Shown here in pieces: positions 1-12,102 of a DNA stretch of 64,000 nt (within the stretch, counting starts at the first letter, position 1; every line of letters begins with the position of its first letter). Source of the stretch: Tetracentron sinense (lineage: Eukaryota > Streptophyta > Magnoliopsida > Trochodendrales > Trochodendraceae). The notes below the pieces were generated by a model, which saw only the letters and a list, made by a program, of their open reading frames with translations, was not told the DNA's origin and ran no database searches. Made by a program: the position numbers and the translations under genes. The DNA lies in the NCBI GenBank assembly GCA_015143295.1, contig CM026556.1, positions 23,374,547 to 23,438,546 of the forward strand, read 5' to 3'.

Positions 1-953
1 AAGATGGTGGAGCACAGATGTCAAACCCTCCTGAAACTAGCAGCATAAAAAGTACAGCTGAGCAAACAAAAGCTCAGTGTATACAAAGTCTAGTTAACAA
101 CATATCAATTTGCTCATGCTTTAACATAAATAACATATCTTACCATTCATATGCCGAAAACATACCATTAAGCAAAGTATATAATCAAACTCTTGACATA
201 TTCAGACTTGTGAGACTTATGAGATGCATGTCAGTTCTTTCTAGGTTTCTTGTGAGTAGCTTATAGTCATGTCAGGTCGGTCCTTATTACCACATGTTGC
301 TATGCTTGTTATACCATTCTTGCCACCATATGTTGTCATGCTTGTTATACCATTCTTGTCACCACATATTTGCATGCTTGTTATACCATTCTTGTCACCA
401 CATGTTTTCATGCTTGTTATATCATTCTTGTCACCACATGTTTCCATGCTTGTTTTACCTTTTTATATCATTTTCATTGTTACCGGGGTCTTACAAGTCT
501 TGTTAGTTCATGCAGACTCATGACTTATGAACTTGTGAGGACTTATCAATTATCATGATATGAGACTTGTGCTTGACCATGTCATGATTAACCTTCATCT
601 AGGTTATCCCTTAGATTTTTGATATCAACATATCGAATCCCACCAACGCCACCCATAAAGCTAAGGTTAGCGGATCCAGGATCTTGATATCATCCTCTAA
701 GTATTTGCCTATCCAAAACTTAACCATCAAATACATGTTCAATTACATATGAATATCATGTGAGATCATACCATAACTTTATGATCCTTGGAGAAATAAT
801 TCACAATATAAATTCAGGTTTAATAATTGACAACATTAAATCAAAGTATCAATAGAATTATCAATTTCTAGCATCAACTATAATTCATCATAAATCCATT
901 CTTCCATATGCAATCATATCATAGTACCATAATTATTCTCATTCTCTTATTTA
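1..953. repeat. Internal part of an old LTR, left of Ogre-A
   Basis: This stretch resembles the inner part of the solo LTR at 5,244-7,775. Both have a block reading roughly 'agaagtacggctgagc' followed by a run of AT-rich sequence. It has no credible reading frame. It stops at the Ogre-A target duplication (954-958) and resumes at 20,377. Its true left end lies outside the window. Family assignment is by eye and weak. Confidence 0.45.
287..466. repeat. 36-bp tandem repeat, about 5 copies
   Basis: The phrase atgcttgttataccattctt recurs at 302, 338, 374, 410 and 446, a constant 36-bp period with a few substitutions. 36 is a multiple of three, so all frames stay open and give spurious repetitive peptides on both strands. 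It lies inside the old LTR-like sequence and is probably an internal LTR minisatellite. Confidence 0.9.
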
Positions 954-958
954 AGCAT

Positions 959-3524
959 TGTGAGCCCAGAATTTCTTCACTCACAATGGTTTGGATTACC
1001 TGTGTACCCTCACAGGTGTGAAAGGGTTTTATCATTTTAAGAGTTGCCACCTATTCATTCAGAAGGGATAAGTCCCTCGGGTTTGGATAAGATCTTGTTC
1101 TGTGAGTGAGATCAGGTTAAGGGGTTCGGTTAAGTCCGGAGAAGGTGTTAGGCACCCCGAGGCTTCCGTCTTACAACGGTTCTGTACTTTCCGAGTTTAA
1201 GCCAAATAAAGTTAATCTTGATTAGAATGCCGAGGTGTTTAAATTAACACTAATCCAAGAAAGGAAAAGTTAACTAGGGTCGGGCCCGTGTTGGGCTACC
1301 TACGTATTCACTGGGTGAGATCAGACCAAGCGTAGTTCTGGCACGTGGGCCTGTGCCGAGACTAGGGGTGTGTGTGTGTGCACCAAGGGTAGCTAACATG
1401 GACTAGTCTGGAAGACTAGGGTTTAGTTGACTGAGGAGGGTCAAGTGCATGGTATTCAAGCCCGGTAGGCTTAGGGGGGGGTAGTCCGGTAGACTAGGAT
1501 GGAGTCCGGCATAGGTTAGGGTTGCTAATCGGGGTTAGGCCGAACTAACTATGGTTAGGGTTGCTAACCACAGTTAAGGGTAAGTGAGATGTAGCCCGGT
1601 AGGCTAAAGAGGAGGCCCGGTAGGCCGAAGATAGTCCTGTAGACTTGGTTTTTAGGCCCGGTAGGCCGTAAACCAAACTTAACTATGATTAGGGTTGCTA
1701 ACCGTCATTAAGGGGGGTCCAACTGTGGTTAGGGTTGCTAACCAGGATTAGAGAGAGGGCCAAAGTCAGTATTATGGTCTGATTATATTTTCAAGAATTT
1801 CCGTTTAATTTCCCAAAAGTTTGTAGGGTTAAGGGGTGCTTAACCGCGATTAAGTGTTAACCTGAGGTGTATTTAACCGTGGTTAAGGGTCAAGTGAGGT
1901 CCAAGGTGGGCCCAGGGGGCTAGGTAGGGCCTAAAGTGGCCTCCTACTAGGCCTGGGCCTTTGCAAAAGCCCAGAATAAAAACAAAGTTAATGACGGTAA
2001 TTGGATTACCGACATTAAAGCTAGTGTTTTTGAACTGTGTTTTTGCCTCTGCTAACTAGGGTTAAGATGTAACTCAGGGTGATTTGAATGCATGTGAGTG
2101 TAGAGGGGACTCCTGCGAAGAGTTCAAGCCAGGTGTGGGGCCCAGGGGATGCCTGGAGTGGGCCCCATAAAGCTACAAAGTTGTTGTGACAGCAGGGTCA
2201 TATTGGCAGTAGTTATTCTACCACCAATCTGAAAATAGGCAAACAACAGGGTGTCAGTAGAAGGTTCACCGACATTCTGTAAACAGTACGATCAGGAATG
2301 GCAGTACTGAGTTTACCGTCATTCCTGGACTTCTCCAGAAACGGGTTTGTGCTCACTGAGGCTGTGCACAGAGGTCTCGAAGGGTTCCCTTATGAATTAA
2401 GGGACCCTCAAGGACTTCGTGGTGGTCTGCCAAGCTCAAAAGCAAAGTGATGTACCCTTAGGGGTTCACCATACCTATGGTTTAGGAAGGTGAACACCCT
2501 GTGAGGGTTTACTTACAAACTGAACAACAAAAGAAAGGTAGATAAGCCCCCTAGAGAAGACTAGGGGTTCACATGATGAAAGGAACAATAAAAAGTGGGT
2601 AGGGAATGGCCCTACCTGAATGCTCTGTTTCTACTGGAGAGGAGATGAGGCTGCTGCGTGGTGGTGCGCCAATGGTGGTGTGACTCAGGTGCAAAGGGGA
2701 GACTGAGGGTGATCTTGGAGTTGCAATGAAGCTTCGAGGGAACTTAGAGCAGGGGTTCAGGCCTCAAAAAATGCTCAGGGATTCGAGTCTCAGCTTCAAG
2801 GATCCAAGTCTCAGCTTCAGGGATCCGATTACAGGCTGAGGACGTTGGGTTTTATAGGGAAGAACCTAAGACCTAAGAGGGATTAAGGAGAAGGGGGAGA
2901 ACCTGGTTGGACCCAAGGGAGGTCGACTAAGAGGCTTGAAGGGAGAGATCGAGGTGAGGGTTGAGTGGGCAGGGGTGTTCGCAAACTGTAACTCGGGACT
3001 CACATACTGTTGGTAGAGGGTCTACTGACACTGTGAAACAAGGCCAAAATGAAATGTCGATAGACCTTCTACCGACATTCTTGTTTTGAATCGGGCTGGG
3101 CCCTGCACATACGGGTTATGGGAGGTATGTCTAATGGTTTTTTGGACCTTATGAGCTTGAGGCTATGGGTTAGGCCCTATAGGCCTTGGCATTTATGGGT
3201 TTAAGCCCTAATGACTCTATGGTTATGCTAGGGTTACCTAAGGCTAGAATTTTGACATGGGCTTCACTTAGGGTGAGTCCTAAGGTTTAACCAGGGTTCA
3301 ACTAGGGATAGGTCCTAGGGTTTTTTCTAGGGTTTAGCTAGGGTTTAGCTAGGGTTTAACTAGGTTTTACCTAGGGTTTAGTCCTAAGGGTAGGGTTTTG
3401 GTTCTAGGGTTTTCTAGGGTTTGACTGGATGCTTACCTAGGTTTAAGGGGACTTGGCAGGGGGTAACCATAGTTAAAAGGGTTTTAACTACAGTTAGGTG
3501 GGGTGTAAAAATTGGGTGCTTACA
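959..3524 (-). repeat. Ogre-A 3' LTR
   Basis: 2,566-bp LTR starting tgtgagcccag and ending gggtgcttaca. It matches 17,805-20,376 closely along its whole length with scattered substitutions and a few short gaps. It holds many small inverted motifs of the type TTAACC..GGTTAA, plus TGTCGGTA hairpins (for example near 3,056-3,083). The minus-strand TATA box is at 2,850-2,856. Confidence 0.95.
2850..2856 (-). promoter_or_regulatory. TATA box of Ogre-A 3' LTR
   Basis: On the minus strand this reads TATAAAA inside 'ccctataaaacccaa'. The same sequence stands at the equivalent place in the other LTR (19,679-19,685) and in both Ogre-B LTRs, so it is the likely LTR promoter core. Confidence 0.6.
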
Positions 3525-3537
3525 GCTGCCCCTCTTT
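3525..3537 (-). promoter_or_regulatory. Polypurine tract of Ogre-A
   Basis: On the minus strand the bases next to the 3' LTR read aaagaggggcagc, a purine-rich tract in the expected place for second-strand priming. Ogre-B has aaagaggagcagc at the same place (43,305-43,317). Confidence 0.75.
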
Positions 3538-3829
3538 GCTGGAAAATGTCAAGGTTGGTAATTTGAATGGCAAAGACTAGAATCATCATATTTTTACACC
3601 GAGCTCGGACAACAGGGATGCAGAATGATGACATGTATGCATGCGGTGCAAATGGCCAGCGAGATGTAGTGGCATGGCCACTGCTGGAAAGAGTGAGAAG
3701 TTCGGACTACTCACTGGGGATTGATGGATGCAGGGATGGCATAGCCCAGGGGTGTTGGCCGGAGGGATTCGATCGAGTTTGATCAAAAAGACACACAGGG
3801 TGTCGAGAGCACACAGGGTGCTAAAGGGG

Positions 3830-4095
3830 TGACATGTGGGTGGTATACACTGTAAAAGTACACACGGGACATCGAGGATACATGGGGGTGTTGAAAGAGA
3901 GGACATACAAGTGGTAGACATTGTAAAGGTATACACGAGGGTGTTGAAAGGGAGGACATACGGGTGGTATAAGCAGTAAAGGTATACACAGGATGCCGAG
4001 GACACACGGGGGTGTCGAAAGGGAGGACATGCGGGTGGTATACGCTGTAAAGGTATACACAGGATGTCGAGGACACACAAGGGTGTCAAAAAAGA
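3830..4095 (-). repeat. 71-bp tandem repeats in Ogre-A 3' region
   Basis: About four units with a 71-bp period, each with a 'gacat-c-ggtggtatacactgtaaaggtatacac' type core. One unit (near 3,901-3,953) is 18 bp short. The orthologous array in Ogre-B is at 42,750-43,050. Open frames across this array are repeat artefacts. Tandem arrays in this 3' position are known for Tat/Ogre elements and can seed satellite DNA. Confidence 0.88.
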
Positions 4096-5243
4096 TGCGG
4101 CATGTCCAAGAGGCACTAGCCGAATGATTGAAATGGCCGAGAGGTGTTGAATTTTGATCAAGAATGATGCTGAAGGGTTTGGTCACATGAGGTGTGATGC
4201 TATGCAGGGATGTCATGCAGAGGATAAAGGCGAGGATGCTTTCCCATGAATCTGCTGATTGTGACCTGCGGGGATGCATGACGTCGGCTTCTTCTGCTTT
4301 GTCTTGCTGGGCCTTCTCAGTGCAGGCTGGTATGATCTGGTCAGGATACCGAAAGGAGCTGTTTTGAAAATGTTTTATAAAAGGTTATGGTCCTTTGTTA
4401 AAATTTTTTGACTTCAACAAAAAGAATGTTCAACTAGCTATCAGTTTTGCTAGGAAGCTGCCTTAGACAGGGCTTGGGGATCATGTATTCTACCTTTTAC
4501 TCTTGGAGAGCGGAGTATGACCCAGAAGAGATTTTTTCACTATTGGGGAAGTTCGTGGGTAGACCTGTTTGCCTTGTCACCGCTGGAGATTAGACTCTGA
4601 CTGGGGAGAAGCTTGCTGAGGAGCAAATTAGATGCTTTTGCTTAGAGATCCGCTGGGGAATGTAATACCGTTGTAGACTGTTACTGGGGGTCTGTTAAGG
4701 GATATGACACTGTCGTAGATCACTGCTGGGGATCTGAACTCGACTGGAGACTAGTGTCGGGGAAGCTGCTCTTCCATGCCATCTACCGGAGATTGCTGTA
4801 AGGGATTTATCAGGCTAGTCTGATTGCTGCCGAATTCTATTGCCAAACTACTTTTCAGCTTTTCTTCCTTTTTTACCCTTGGAATGACCAAGTCATGGGA
4901 TTCACATAATTTTTGCACGATGAGGCCGTTGTCGGTTTTCCTCATGCCTGTAAAGCTGATTGATTTTTGTCCCTAGTCACAAGTCTAGGTCTGGGGATCG
5001 CGTGATTTTTGTGCAATAAGGCTGCTACCGGTTTTTACTCATGTCTGTGATTTAGTGGGAAAGCTTTGTTTATGCTGAGGAAAATAGGTCTTCTCCCATC
5101 ATTGCCCTGAATGGCACTCCTCTGGGGATCTGAGGATGATATTTCCGCTGGGGATACAGATGAGATACTGTGCTTGCACTCGTAATTTCTAAGGGATCGA
5201 GAAGGACTTAGAGTAGGACAAAATGTAGGCTGGGGGACCGATG
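4096..5243 (-). other. Non-coding 3' region of Ogre-A, part 1
   Basis: Untranslated sequence between integrase and 3' LTR, homologous to 41,590-42,730 of Ogre-B in the opposite orientation. It is rich in short imperfect repeats built on 'ctggggat' and 'gctgggga'. No credible frame is present. Confidence 0.7.
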
Positions 5244-7775
5244 TGTCGCGACCCAAAACCCACCCTAGGAGTTAGAGTGAACTTTGGACGACTAATCATG
5301 ACTTGCTTGACAACCAACCTGCAAAACCCACAGAGCATATACAATAGAGGACATTATAGCGGAAACATAATCATAAAACACAGTGGAAGTCTAACAAACC
5401 TCTAAGTATATACATATGGTCCAAGTTTATACAAAAAGTAACCAAAGGAAAGTGCGGACAGACCCACCAAAATACATGGATATAATCTCTCATCTCACCC
5501 ACAGCTAATCCTCTCAGAATCTAACACCACCTACTGGTAACCCTCTACGGGAGGTTCCTCCAAAGGCTCCTCGACGTACTCCTCTTCCACCCATGGACCA
5601 GGAGCACAAACATCAAATGGAGCAGCAGCTCCCTCAGAACCTGCCGACATAAGAAGTACGGCTGAGCATGGAATACTCAGCAGGTACTAAGCACTAACCA
5701 ACAGTCATAGCATACGGATAGCATACATAAAGCAGGAAACAATTCATATTATACAAGGAAGTAAAGCAATTTATAATCATGCTTGTATTTCGTAGAAAGC
5801 CGATAAAACCTCTTGAAACATCGTGCACTTGACTTGGCTTGAAGTATCTTTTCGTACTTGAAAGCTTGTCGTGTTTGTCTTACTTGATCTTGTCGAGCGT
5901 GTCGTACGTGTCATGTCATGCATGTCATGCGTGCTTGCTTGTGATCATGTAACTTGTGAGATACACTTGTGAGATATCCTTGTGAGATGCGCTTGAGAGA
6001 TGCCTTGAGAGGGAAGGGAGACCCTTCTTTATGCAATGCACTTGAGAGGGAAGGGAGACCCTTCTTCATGATATGTATGTACTTGCGAGGGAAGGGAGGC
6101 CCTTCTTCATGATATGCACTTGTGAATGAGGGGAGACCCCTCGTGGAATGTTGGTTCTTGTTTTCTTGTGAAAAGCGAGGTAAAACATATCGTAGGATAT
6201 GTCCCACCTCTAACCATGTTCTTGAAAACCTCGATAAATCATTTCATGCATGCCGTGCTCGTGGGAATCATGTACATACTTGCATTTAAATTTAAATATG
6301 ACATTTGGATAATTCACAACACATATAGCATCAATGATTGAGCAATGTAATATTCACATCATTTAGGGAAAGCAAGAAACACACTATCATAGGCCCTAGC
6401 AATATTCATAATTTATTAGGCATGCATTTCCTAATTTACAACTCACTTTATTCACCTTGGCATTTCATCAAACATGGTGTGTTCATTATTGATTTACCCT
6501 ACAACATGCTTTTCTAGATGGGTTTTACTCAAATCATACATGTATGTTCATTATTGGAACAATGCCCTCCCCATTATAATCATCATAACACAACCATTGG
6601 CATCCAATCGCCCATTCCATCTCCATTCACCATTCACAACCATCCATCTCATAGCACATGTGTAAATCAAGGAAAATCAAAAGAAATAAAGGGAAAAGAG
6701 GAACTATAACTAGGAGGGTAGTATGAAGTACCGACCTTGAAGAAATGAGGAAGAAACCCCTTCCAAAAACGACCATGAGGTGCTGCCCTAGCTTGGTGAA
6801 CGCTCTCCACATGTGCTTGAGCCGTGATCTTGGAGAAAAACCGGACTTGAAGTGATCTAGGGTCTCAAAACCCCTTTGATTCTTCTCCAAACGCAAAACC
6901 CTAGCTTAGGTTTCTCCTCTCTTCTAATCCCCCAAATCCTCTAAGTGTTGAGAATGAGCCCTAAAGGCTCGGGTTGAACTCTTAAGGTAAGAGTGAACCG
7001 ACCAAAAGACTATAATACCCTTACTGAAATTTCTGCAAAAACACGTGTGTCGAACACGTTGAGCTGTGAAGAGTGCCAAACACGTTGTGCTGTGAATAGT
7101 ACCAAACACGTTGTGCTGTGAATAGTACCAAACACGTTGTGCTGTGAATAGTGCTGAACACGTTGTGCTGTGAATAGTGTCGAACACGTTGTGCTGTGAA
7201 TAGTGCCAAACACGTTGTGCTGTGAATAGTACCAAACACGTTGTGCTGTGAATAGTACCAAACATGTTGTGCTGTGAATAGTGCCAAACACGTTGTCCGT
7301 TGTGAAGGGTGCCGAACTCATTGTCACGTTGTGTTGTGCATAGTGCTGAGCTCGTTGTCCGTTGTCTTATGTACAACGTGCCCGTTGTGAGTTGTACAAC
7401 GTACACGTTGTCTGCTGCACGACGTGCCCGTTGTCTATTGCACAACGTATACGTTGTCTATGCGTTGTCTGTGCCTTATTAGAGCATGTTGTCAGAGCAC
7501 GTTATCAGAGCTACGTCCTTAGTGCCTTCCGAACTACGTCCTTAGTGCCTTCCGAGCTACGATTGCCTACAGGTCCAGACTGTTTTGGCCATATCTTTTG
7601 ACTCGTTCGTCCGATTTTGACGATCCAACTTGCGTTGGGTTCGTACTTTGAAAAGGAACATTTGTGACATGTCGAAATTTCCCATTTCTTCCTTATTTAT
7701 TAATTATACCTCTCAAAAAGCAAAATGACAATGAAAGTGTCATGCATTAAATGTGAAAAGGTCCGGGGCTCTACA
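5244..7775. mobile_element. Solo LTR, 'tgtcgcgaccc' family, inside Ogre-A
   Basis: 2,532 bp running from tgtcgcgacccaaa to ggggctctaca. It is flanked by a perfect 5-bp duplication cgatg (5,239-5,243 and 7,776-7,780). Ogre-B carries the uninterrupted site near 41,575-41,600, which confirms the insertion boundaries. The LTR has no internal region, so it is a product of LTR-LTR recombination or an LTR-only remnant. It shares both ends with 24,148-25,992. Ty3-gypsy is likely from the end sequence, but this is inference. Confidence 0.92.
7050..7345. repeat. 26-bp tandem repeat in the solo LTR
   Basis: Roughly ten copies of a 26-bp unit of the type gtgctgtgaatagtaccaaa plus cacgtt (for example starting at 7,087 and 7,113), degenerating into shorter cgttgt-rich pieces to about 7,480. 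The alternating 'acacgttgtg' core is nearly self-complementary. Open frames through it on the minus strand are artefacts. Confidence 0.9.
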
Positions 7776-8457
7776 CGATGTCTAGGACACCCTGGATTTC
7801 TCCTATTCGTTGTTGATTTTGTGCCTTAGGTTTCCCGATGATTTTTTTTCTAGGGGATATTGAGAGAGGTTGTCTCTGCCAGGAAGGGTGAGAGAGGTTG
7901 TCTCTGCCTGAGGATTACTTTTCAGGAGAGGTTGTCTCTGAAAGGACAAATAGTCCGGAGAGGTTGTCTCTGTGGGGAGTCTCTGACGGTTTGAAATATT
8001 TTGACTTTATTTTGGCTTTTCTTTTGATAGAAATTTTGTACCCTTGAGAATCGATTCACCTGGGAAGCTGGGAGAGTTTGTCACTACTTGGGGAGTGACT
8101 TGGTGGGGGATAGTTGATGACTCTTTTGGGGAAAGAGGGACTCTGTTTGGGGAGAGTCGGGGAGTGGATACCCCTCTTGTGACCGTACCTGCTTTGACAG
8201 GTTGCCTACGTACCTTTTACAGGATCAGGTCATGACGTAGTTCAGGCTAACGCCACAAAGGGCAAGGGTGGGTGTCCCTAAAATGTGTAATGAAAGAAGG
8301 GCTGTTAGGCTCGAGGGGCTAACTAGCGGATTTCATTGATTTGTAAATGTGATTTGTAAATGGGTTACAAGAAAGAGGGATGAAGAGTGTGCCAAGGATG
8401 GCCTCTTGTCATTTTCTGGAGAAACTATAAGTGTAAAGCGCCTATCAGATCTAGACC
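7776..8457 (-). other. Non-coding 3' region of Ogre-A, part 2
   Basis: This continues the Ogre-A 3' region right after the integrase stop. It contains at least four copies of gagaggttgtctctg between about 7,865 and 7,975, each an inverted motif (AGAG-GTTGT-CTCT). Ogre-B has the mirror set at about 41,275-41,395. No gene is visible. Confidence 0.75.
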
Positions 8458-9600
8458 CTAAGCGTAGTATCTCTTGACTTTGTCCATATTGATGGGCTCT
8501 ATGAGGTCTTCTTCATCCATACGTCTGAGTCGAAGGGCACCGCCGAAGAATTTGTCTCGGACTACGTATGGGCCTTCATAGTTAGGAGTGAACTTGTCCC
8601 TTGGGTTCGGGTGGTTTGGTAATATTTTTCGGAGGACCAGGTCACCGATCTCGATGTTTCTTGGTTTGACTTTCTTGTTGAATGCCCTAGCCATGCACCT
8701 CTGATAGGCCTAAGAGTGGTTGATGGCTTTCAGTCGCCGTTCTTCAATCAGATTCAGCTGCTCATACCGGGTCTGTGTCCATTCTGCTTTTGAGAGCTCT
8801 GCTTCCATTAACACTCGGAGTGATGGAATCTGTACTTCGATGGGGAGGACTGCTTCCATACCATAGGCTAGAGAGAATGGTGTTGCCCCAGTTAAGGTTC
8901 TGATGGATGTTCTCTAGGCCATGAGTGCGTAAGGGAGCATCTCATGCCAGGCAGAATACTTGGTTGCCATCTTCTCTATGATTTTCTTCAAATTCTTGTT
9001 GGCGGCTTCAACTTCACCATTGGTCTGTGGCCTGTACGACGTAGAGTTGTGATGTTGGATCTTGAATTTCTGGCAGAGATCAGTCATCCCTTTGTTGCAG
9101 AAGTTGAGAGCATTGTCTGTTACAATCTCATACGGGACCCCATATAGGCAGATGATACTTCTTTTCAGAAAAAGCTGAACCACTGAGGTTGTGACGCTGG
9201 CATAAGAGGCTGCCTTAACTCATTTTGTGAAATAATCGATTGCTACCTGAATGAATTGATGTCCGTTGGATGCTTTTGGAGCTATGGGTCCGATGACGTC
9301 GATGCCCCAAGTTAAGAATGGCCAAGGCGCAATGAGATTGTGCAACCTGTTTGGTGGTGCATTTACCCTGTCGGCATAGATTTGGCATTGGTGGCACTTT
9401 TGCACATACTTGCAATAATCTGATTCCATAGTGGACCTGTAGTATCCCGGCCTCAGTATCTTTTTAGATAGCATCAACCCGTTCATGTGTGGGCTGCATG
9501 TTCCTCCATGAACTTCTTCGACTACCCGTGCTGCTTCACTGGTATCTAGGCATCTGAGCCAGAGTAGGTTCGGCGACCTCTTGTACAAGATGCCCCTTCA
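8458..9600 (-). pseudogene. Ogre-A integrase, broken
   Basis: Integrase inserts the cDNA into the host genome. On the minus strand, 9,220-9,588 encodes the HHCC zinc finger (H...H, then CHQC) and the first catalytic Asp in GIDVIGP. 8,914-9,183 encodes the second Asp in VTDNALNF and the catalytic Glu in NGEVEAANK. 8,458-8,694 encodes the C-terminal GPY/F-type module (NYEGPYVV), ending at a stop. The core triad D-D-E is still present, but stops break it: a TGG codon after DYFTK has become TGA, and a stop follows PYALMA. It is downstream of the RNase H domains, as usual in Ty3-gypsy pol. Confidence 0.9.
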
Positions 9601-11780
9601 GAGGACAAACTGAATGGCCAGCTTTCTGATTACCCGATGGTCTGTTTTGGTGGCATTGAGGGGGAAGGTCCCATCCTCGAGGTACTGCTTGATGTCTGTG
9701 TACCAAGGTTTATTATCTGATACCTCCTCGATCTGAAAGCAGTAGGCATGCTGATCCTGTTGTTGAATTTTGAGAGTGGCCAGTGCGTCGGCGAATCTAT
9801 TCTGGTTCCTGGACCTGTGGCTGAAGCTGATTCTTTTGAATTGACTAATTAGCAGATTGAGGTAGGCTAAGTACGGGACTAGCCTTGCTTCTCGGATGGC
9901 CTAAGATTCATTCGCCTGACAGATTACTAAAGATGCGTCACCGTAGACGTCTACCTCTTCAATCCCGATGTCCAGGGCTTCTCTCAGTCCGGCTATGCAC
10001 ACTTCGTACTCTGCCTCATTGTTGGAGCATCTGAACTTTAGCTTGACTAAGATAGGGAGGTGTGCTCCCTTAGGTGAGATCAGAACTGCTCCTACCCCAT
10101 GCCCATGACTATTGGCAGCTCCGTCAAAGTACAACTCCCAGCTGGAGTACTCTTGTTCGTCGGCCTCTGCATACATGATGGCTTCGTCTGGAAACCGATC
10201 ATGTACAGACACGTAGTCCTGTGCTGGACTGTGGGCAAGGTGATCTGTTATCGCCTGCCCTTTGATTGACTTCTGTGTCATGTACGTGATGTCGAATTTA
10301 GACAACATCATGAGCCATCGGGCAGTCCTTCTGGTGGTGGCTGGCTTTTCTAGCAAGTACTTGAGTGTGTCTATCTGGGAGATCAAGATCGCCAGGTAGG
10401 AAAGGAGATAATGTTGGAGATGCTGAGTAGCCTAGACCAGTGCTAGACATGTCTTCTCAAGAGGGCTATACCACTCTTTATACTCAAGCAGACGCTTACT
10501 AATGTAGTAGATGGCTTGTTCTGTTCTGCTTATTTCATCATGTTGTGCCAGGGCGCACCCCATGGAGGTCTCTTATACCGAGATACAGAGTAGTAGTGGC
10601 CGTCCTGGTGTAGGAGGCACAAGTACTGGAGGATTCAAGAGATATTAGTTTATTCCGTCAAAAGCTTCTTGGCATTCTACTGTCCAGACTGTCGGTGTGT
10701 TCTTCAGCTCGTATAACGAAGTGAGCTGAGAAATAAATCTACTAATGTACTGAATTCTACCCAGGAAACCATGGATTTCCTTTTCAGTTTGGGGTGCTAG
10801 CATTTCAATGATAGCTCTGGCTTTAGCTGGATCGATCTCGATGCCTCTCTTGCTAACTATGAAGCTAAGGAGCTTTCCTGATGAGGCTCCAAAGACACAC
10901 TTGGCTGGATTCAGTCTTAAGTCGTGCTCTCAGAGTCTGTCGCAGAGTCTCTTCAGATCTTTTAGGTGCTGCTCGGCAGTAGGAGATTTGACGATCAAGT
11001 CATCCACATAGATTTCAGTGGACTTGTGCATCATATCGTGGAACAGAGCTGTCATGGCCCTCTGGTAGGTGGCCCCTACGTTCTTTAGTCTGAAGGGCAT
11101 GACCTTGTAGCAGAATGTGCCCCAAGGTGTGATGAAGGAGGTCTTCTTCATGTCTTCTTCTGCCATCCTGATCTGGTTGTATCCGGAGAAACCATCCATA
11201 ATGAGAGAGTCTCATGTCCAGCAGTATAATCGACCAGAATGTTGATGTGCAGGAGAGAAAAGTTATCCTTGGGGCTTGCCCGATTCAGATTTCGGTACTC
11301 AATACAGATTTGGACCTTACTGTCCTTCTTAGGTACCGGTACGATGTTGGCTAACCACTCAGGATAGGTTGTAGCCGCCAGGAAGCTTGCGCTGATCTTC
11401 TTTTTAACTTCTTTCTTGACCTTCTGTGACCATTTGGGCCTCATCCGTCTCAGTTTCTACTTAATTGGTCTGACATCAGGGTTCAGGGGCAGTCGGTGTA
11501 CCACCAATACTGGGTCTAGGCTTAACATGTCTGCATACGACCAGGCGAAGACGTCACTGTAGCTTCTCAGGAAACTGATCATGTCTGCTCTTTATTACGG
11601 GCTCATGCTTGTGCCGATCTTGACTAGCCGGGGGTCGTCTATGGATCCTAGGTTGACTGTTTCAGTGTCTTTCCTGTTAGACTGCAGAAGTCCTTCACTG
11701 TGCTCAAGGAGGTCTAGAATTTCCTGAGGCAGCTCCTCTTCCTGTTCTGAGTCATACTCTACTTCGGAGTGTTCGAGGAG
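9601..11780 (-). pseudogene. Ogre-A reverse transcriptase, RNase H and second RNase H, broken
   Basis: This is the pol core that copies the RNA into cDNA. Reading the minus strand, the RT N-terminal part is at about 11,148-11,770 (PEWLANIVPVPKKD, EYRNLNRASPKDNF). The catalytic YVDD lies in EIYVDDLIVKSPT within 10,930-11,199. The connection and first RNase H follow to about 10,390. 9,901-10,386 then holds a second, archaeal-type RNase H with its acidic residues in YFDGAANSHGHGVGAV, NNEAEYE and VYGDASL. This dual RNase H marks the Tat clade. Stops and frameshifts split it into several open pieces, so no full polyprotein is made. Confidence 0.92.
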
Positions 11781-11839
11781 GGTTTAAGGGGTAGCCCTGT
11801 CAGAGGTAATTTCTTGGCAAATCAATTAGCTTCAGTTTA

Positions 11840-12100
11840 GCATACTTGATGATGATTTTGTTAGCTTCAGGACACTAGGCCCTCTAGGGGAAAAGTCCGT
11901 GTGATTTTGTCATCAGCCAATATAAAATGTTTTTTTTTCAAAAACATGATTTTTGAGTCAAAAAAATCTAATTTTCATTGACAAAATGAAGAATTGTTAC
12001 AAAAAGACTCAAACAAAAAGAGGCCGACAGTGGCCTGACTTTTGGATTTTATAAATAGGAGCAAAAGAGAGGTAGATGAAGAAGAAGGGTGATGCTGGGT
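11840..12100 (-). other. Intron-like gap between protease and RT in Ogre-A
   Basis: This is a T-rich, non-coding stretch on the minus strand between the gag-protease frame (ending at 12,103) and the RT frame. The matching gap in Ogre-B is 37,191-37,440. Ogre elements are known to carry an intron at this place, which fits, but I could not fix the splice sites with confidence. Confidence 0.5.
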
Positions 12101-12102
12101 CA

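Noticed and set aside
241..523. Overlapping open frames on both strands
   Set aside because: They are created by a 36-bp tandem repeat, a multiple of three.
3300..3420. Telomere-like ctagggttta repeats (also 20,150-20,280)
   Set aside because: They are irregular, occur at the same place in both Ogre-A LTRs, and belong to the LTR rather than to an interstitial telomere.
7050..7345. Long minus-strand frames in three phases
   Set aside because: They are produced by the 26-bp repeat; the peptide repeats every 26 residues with no family match.
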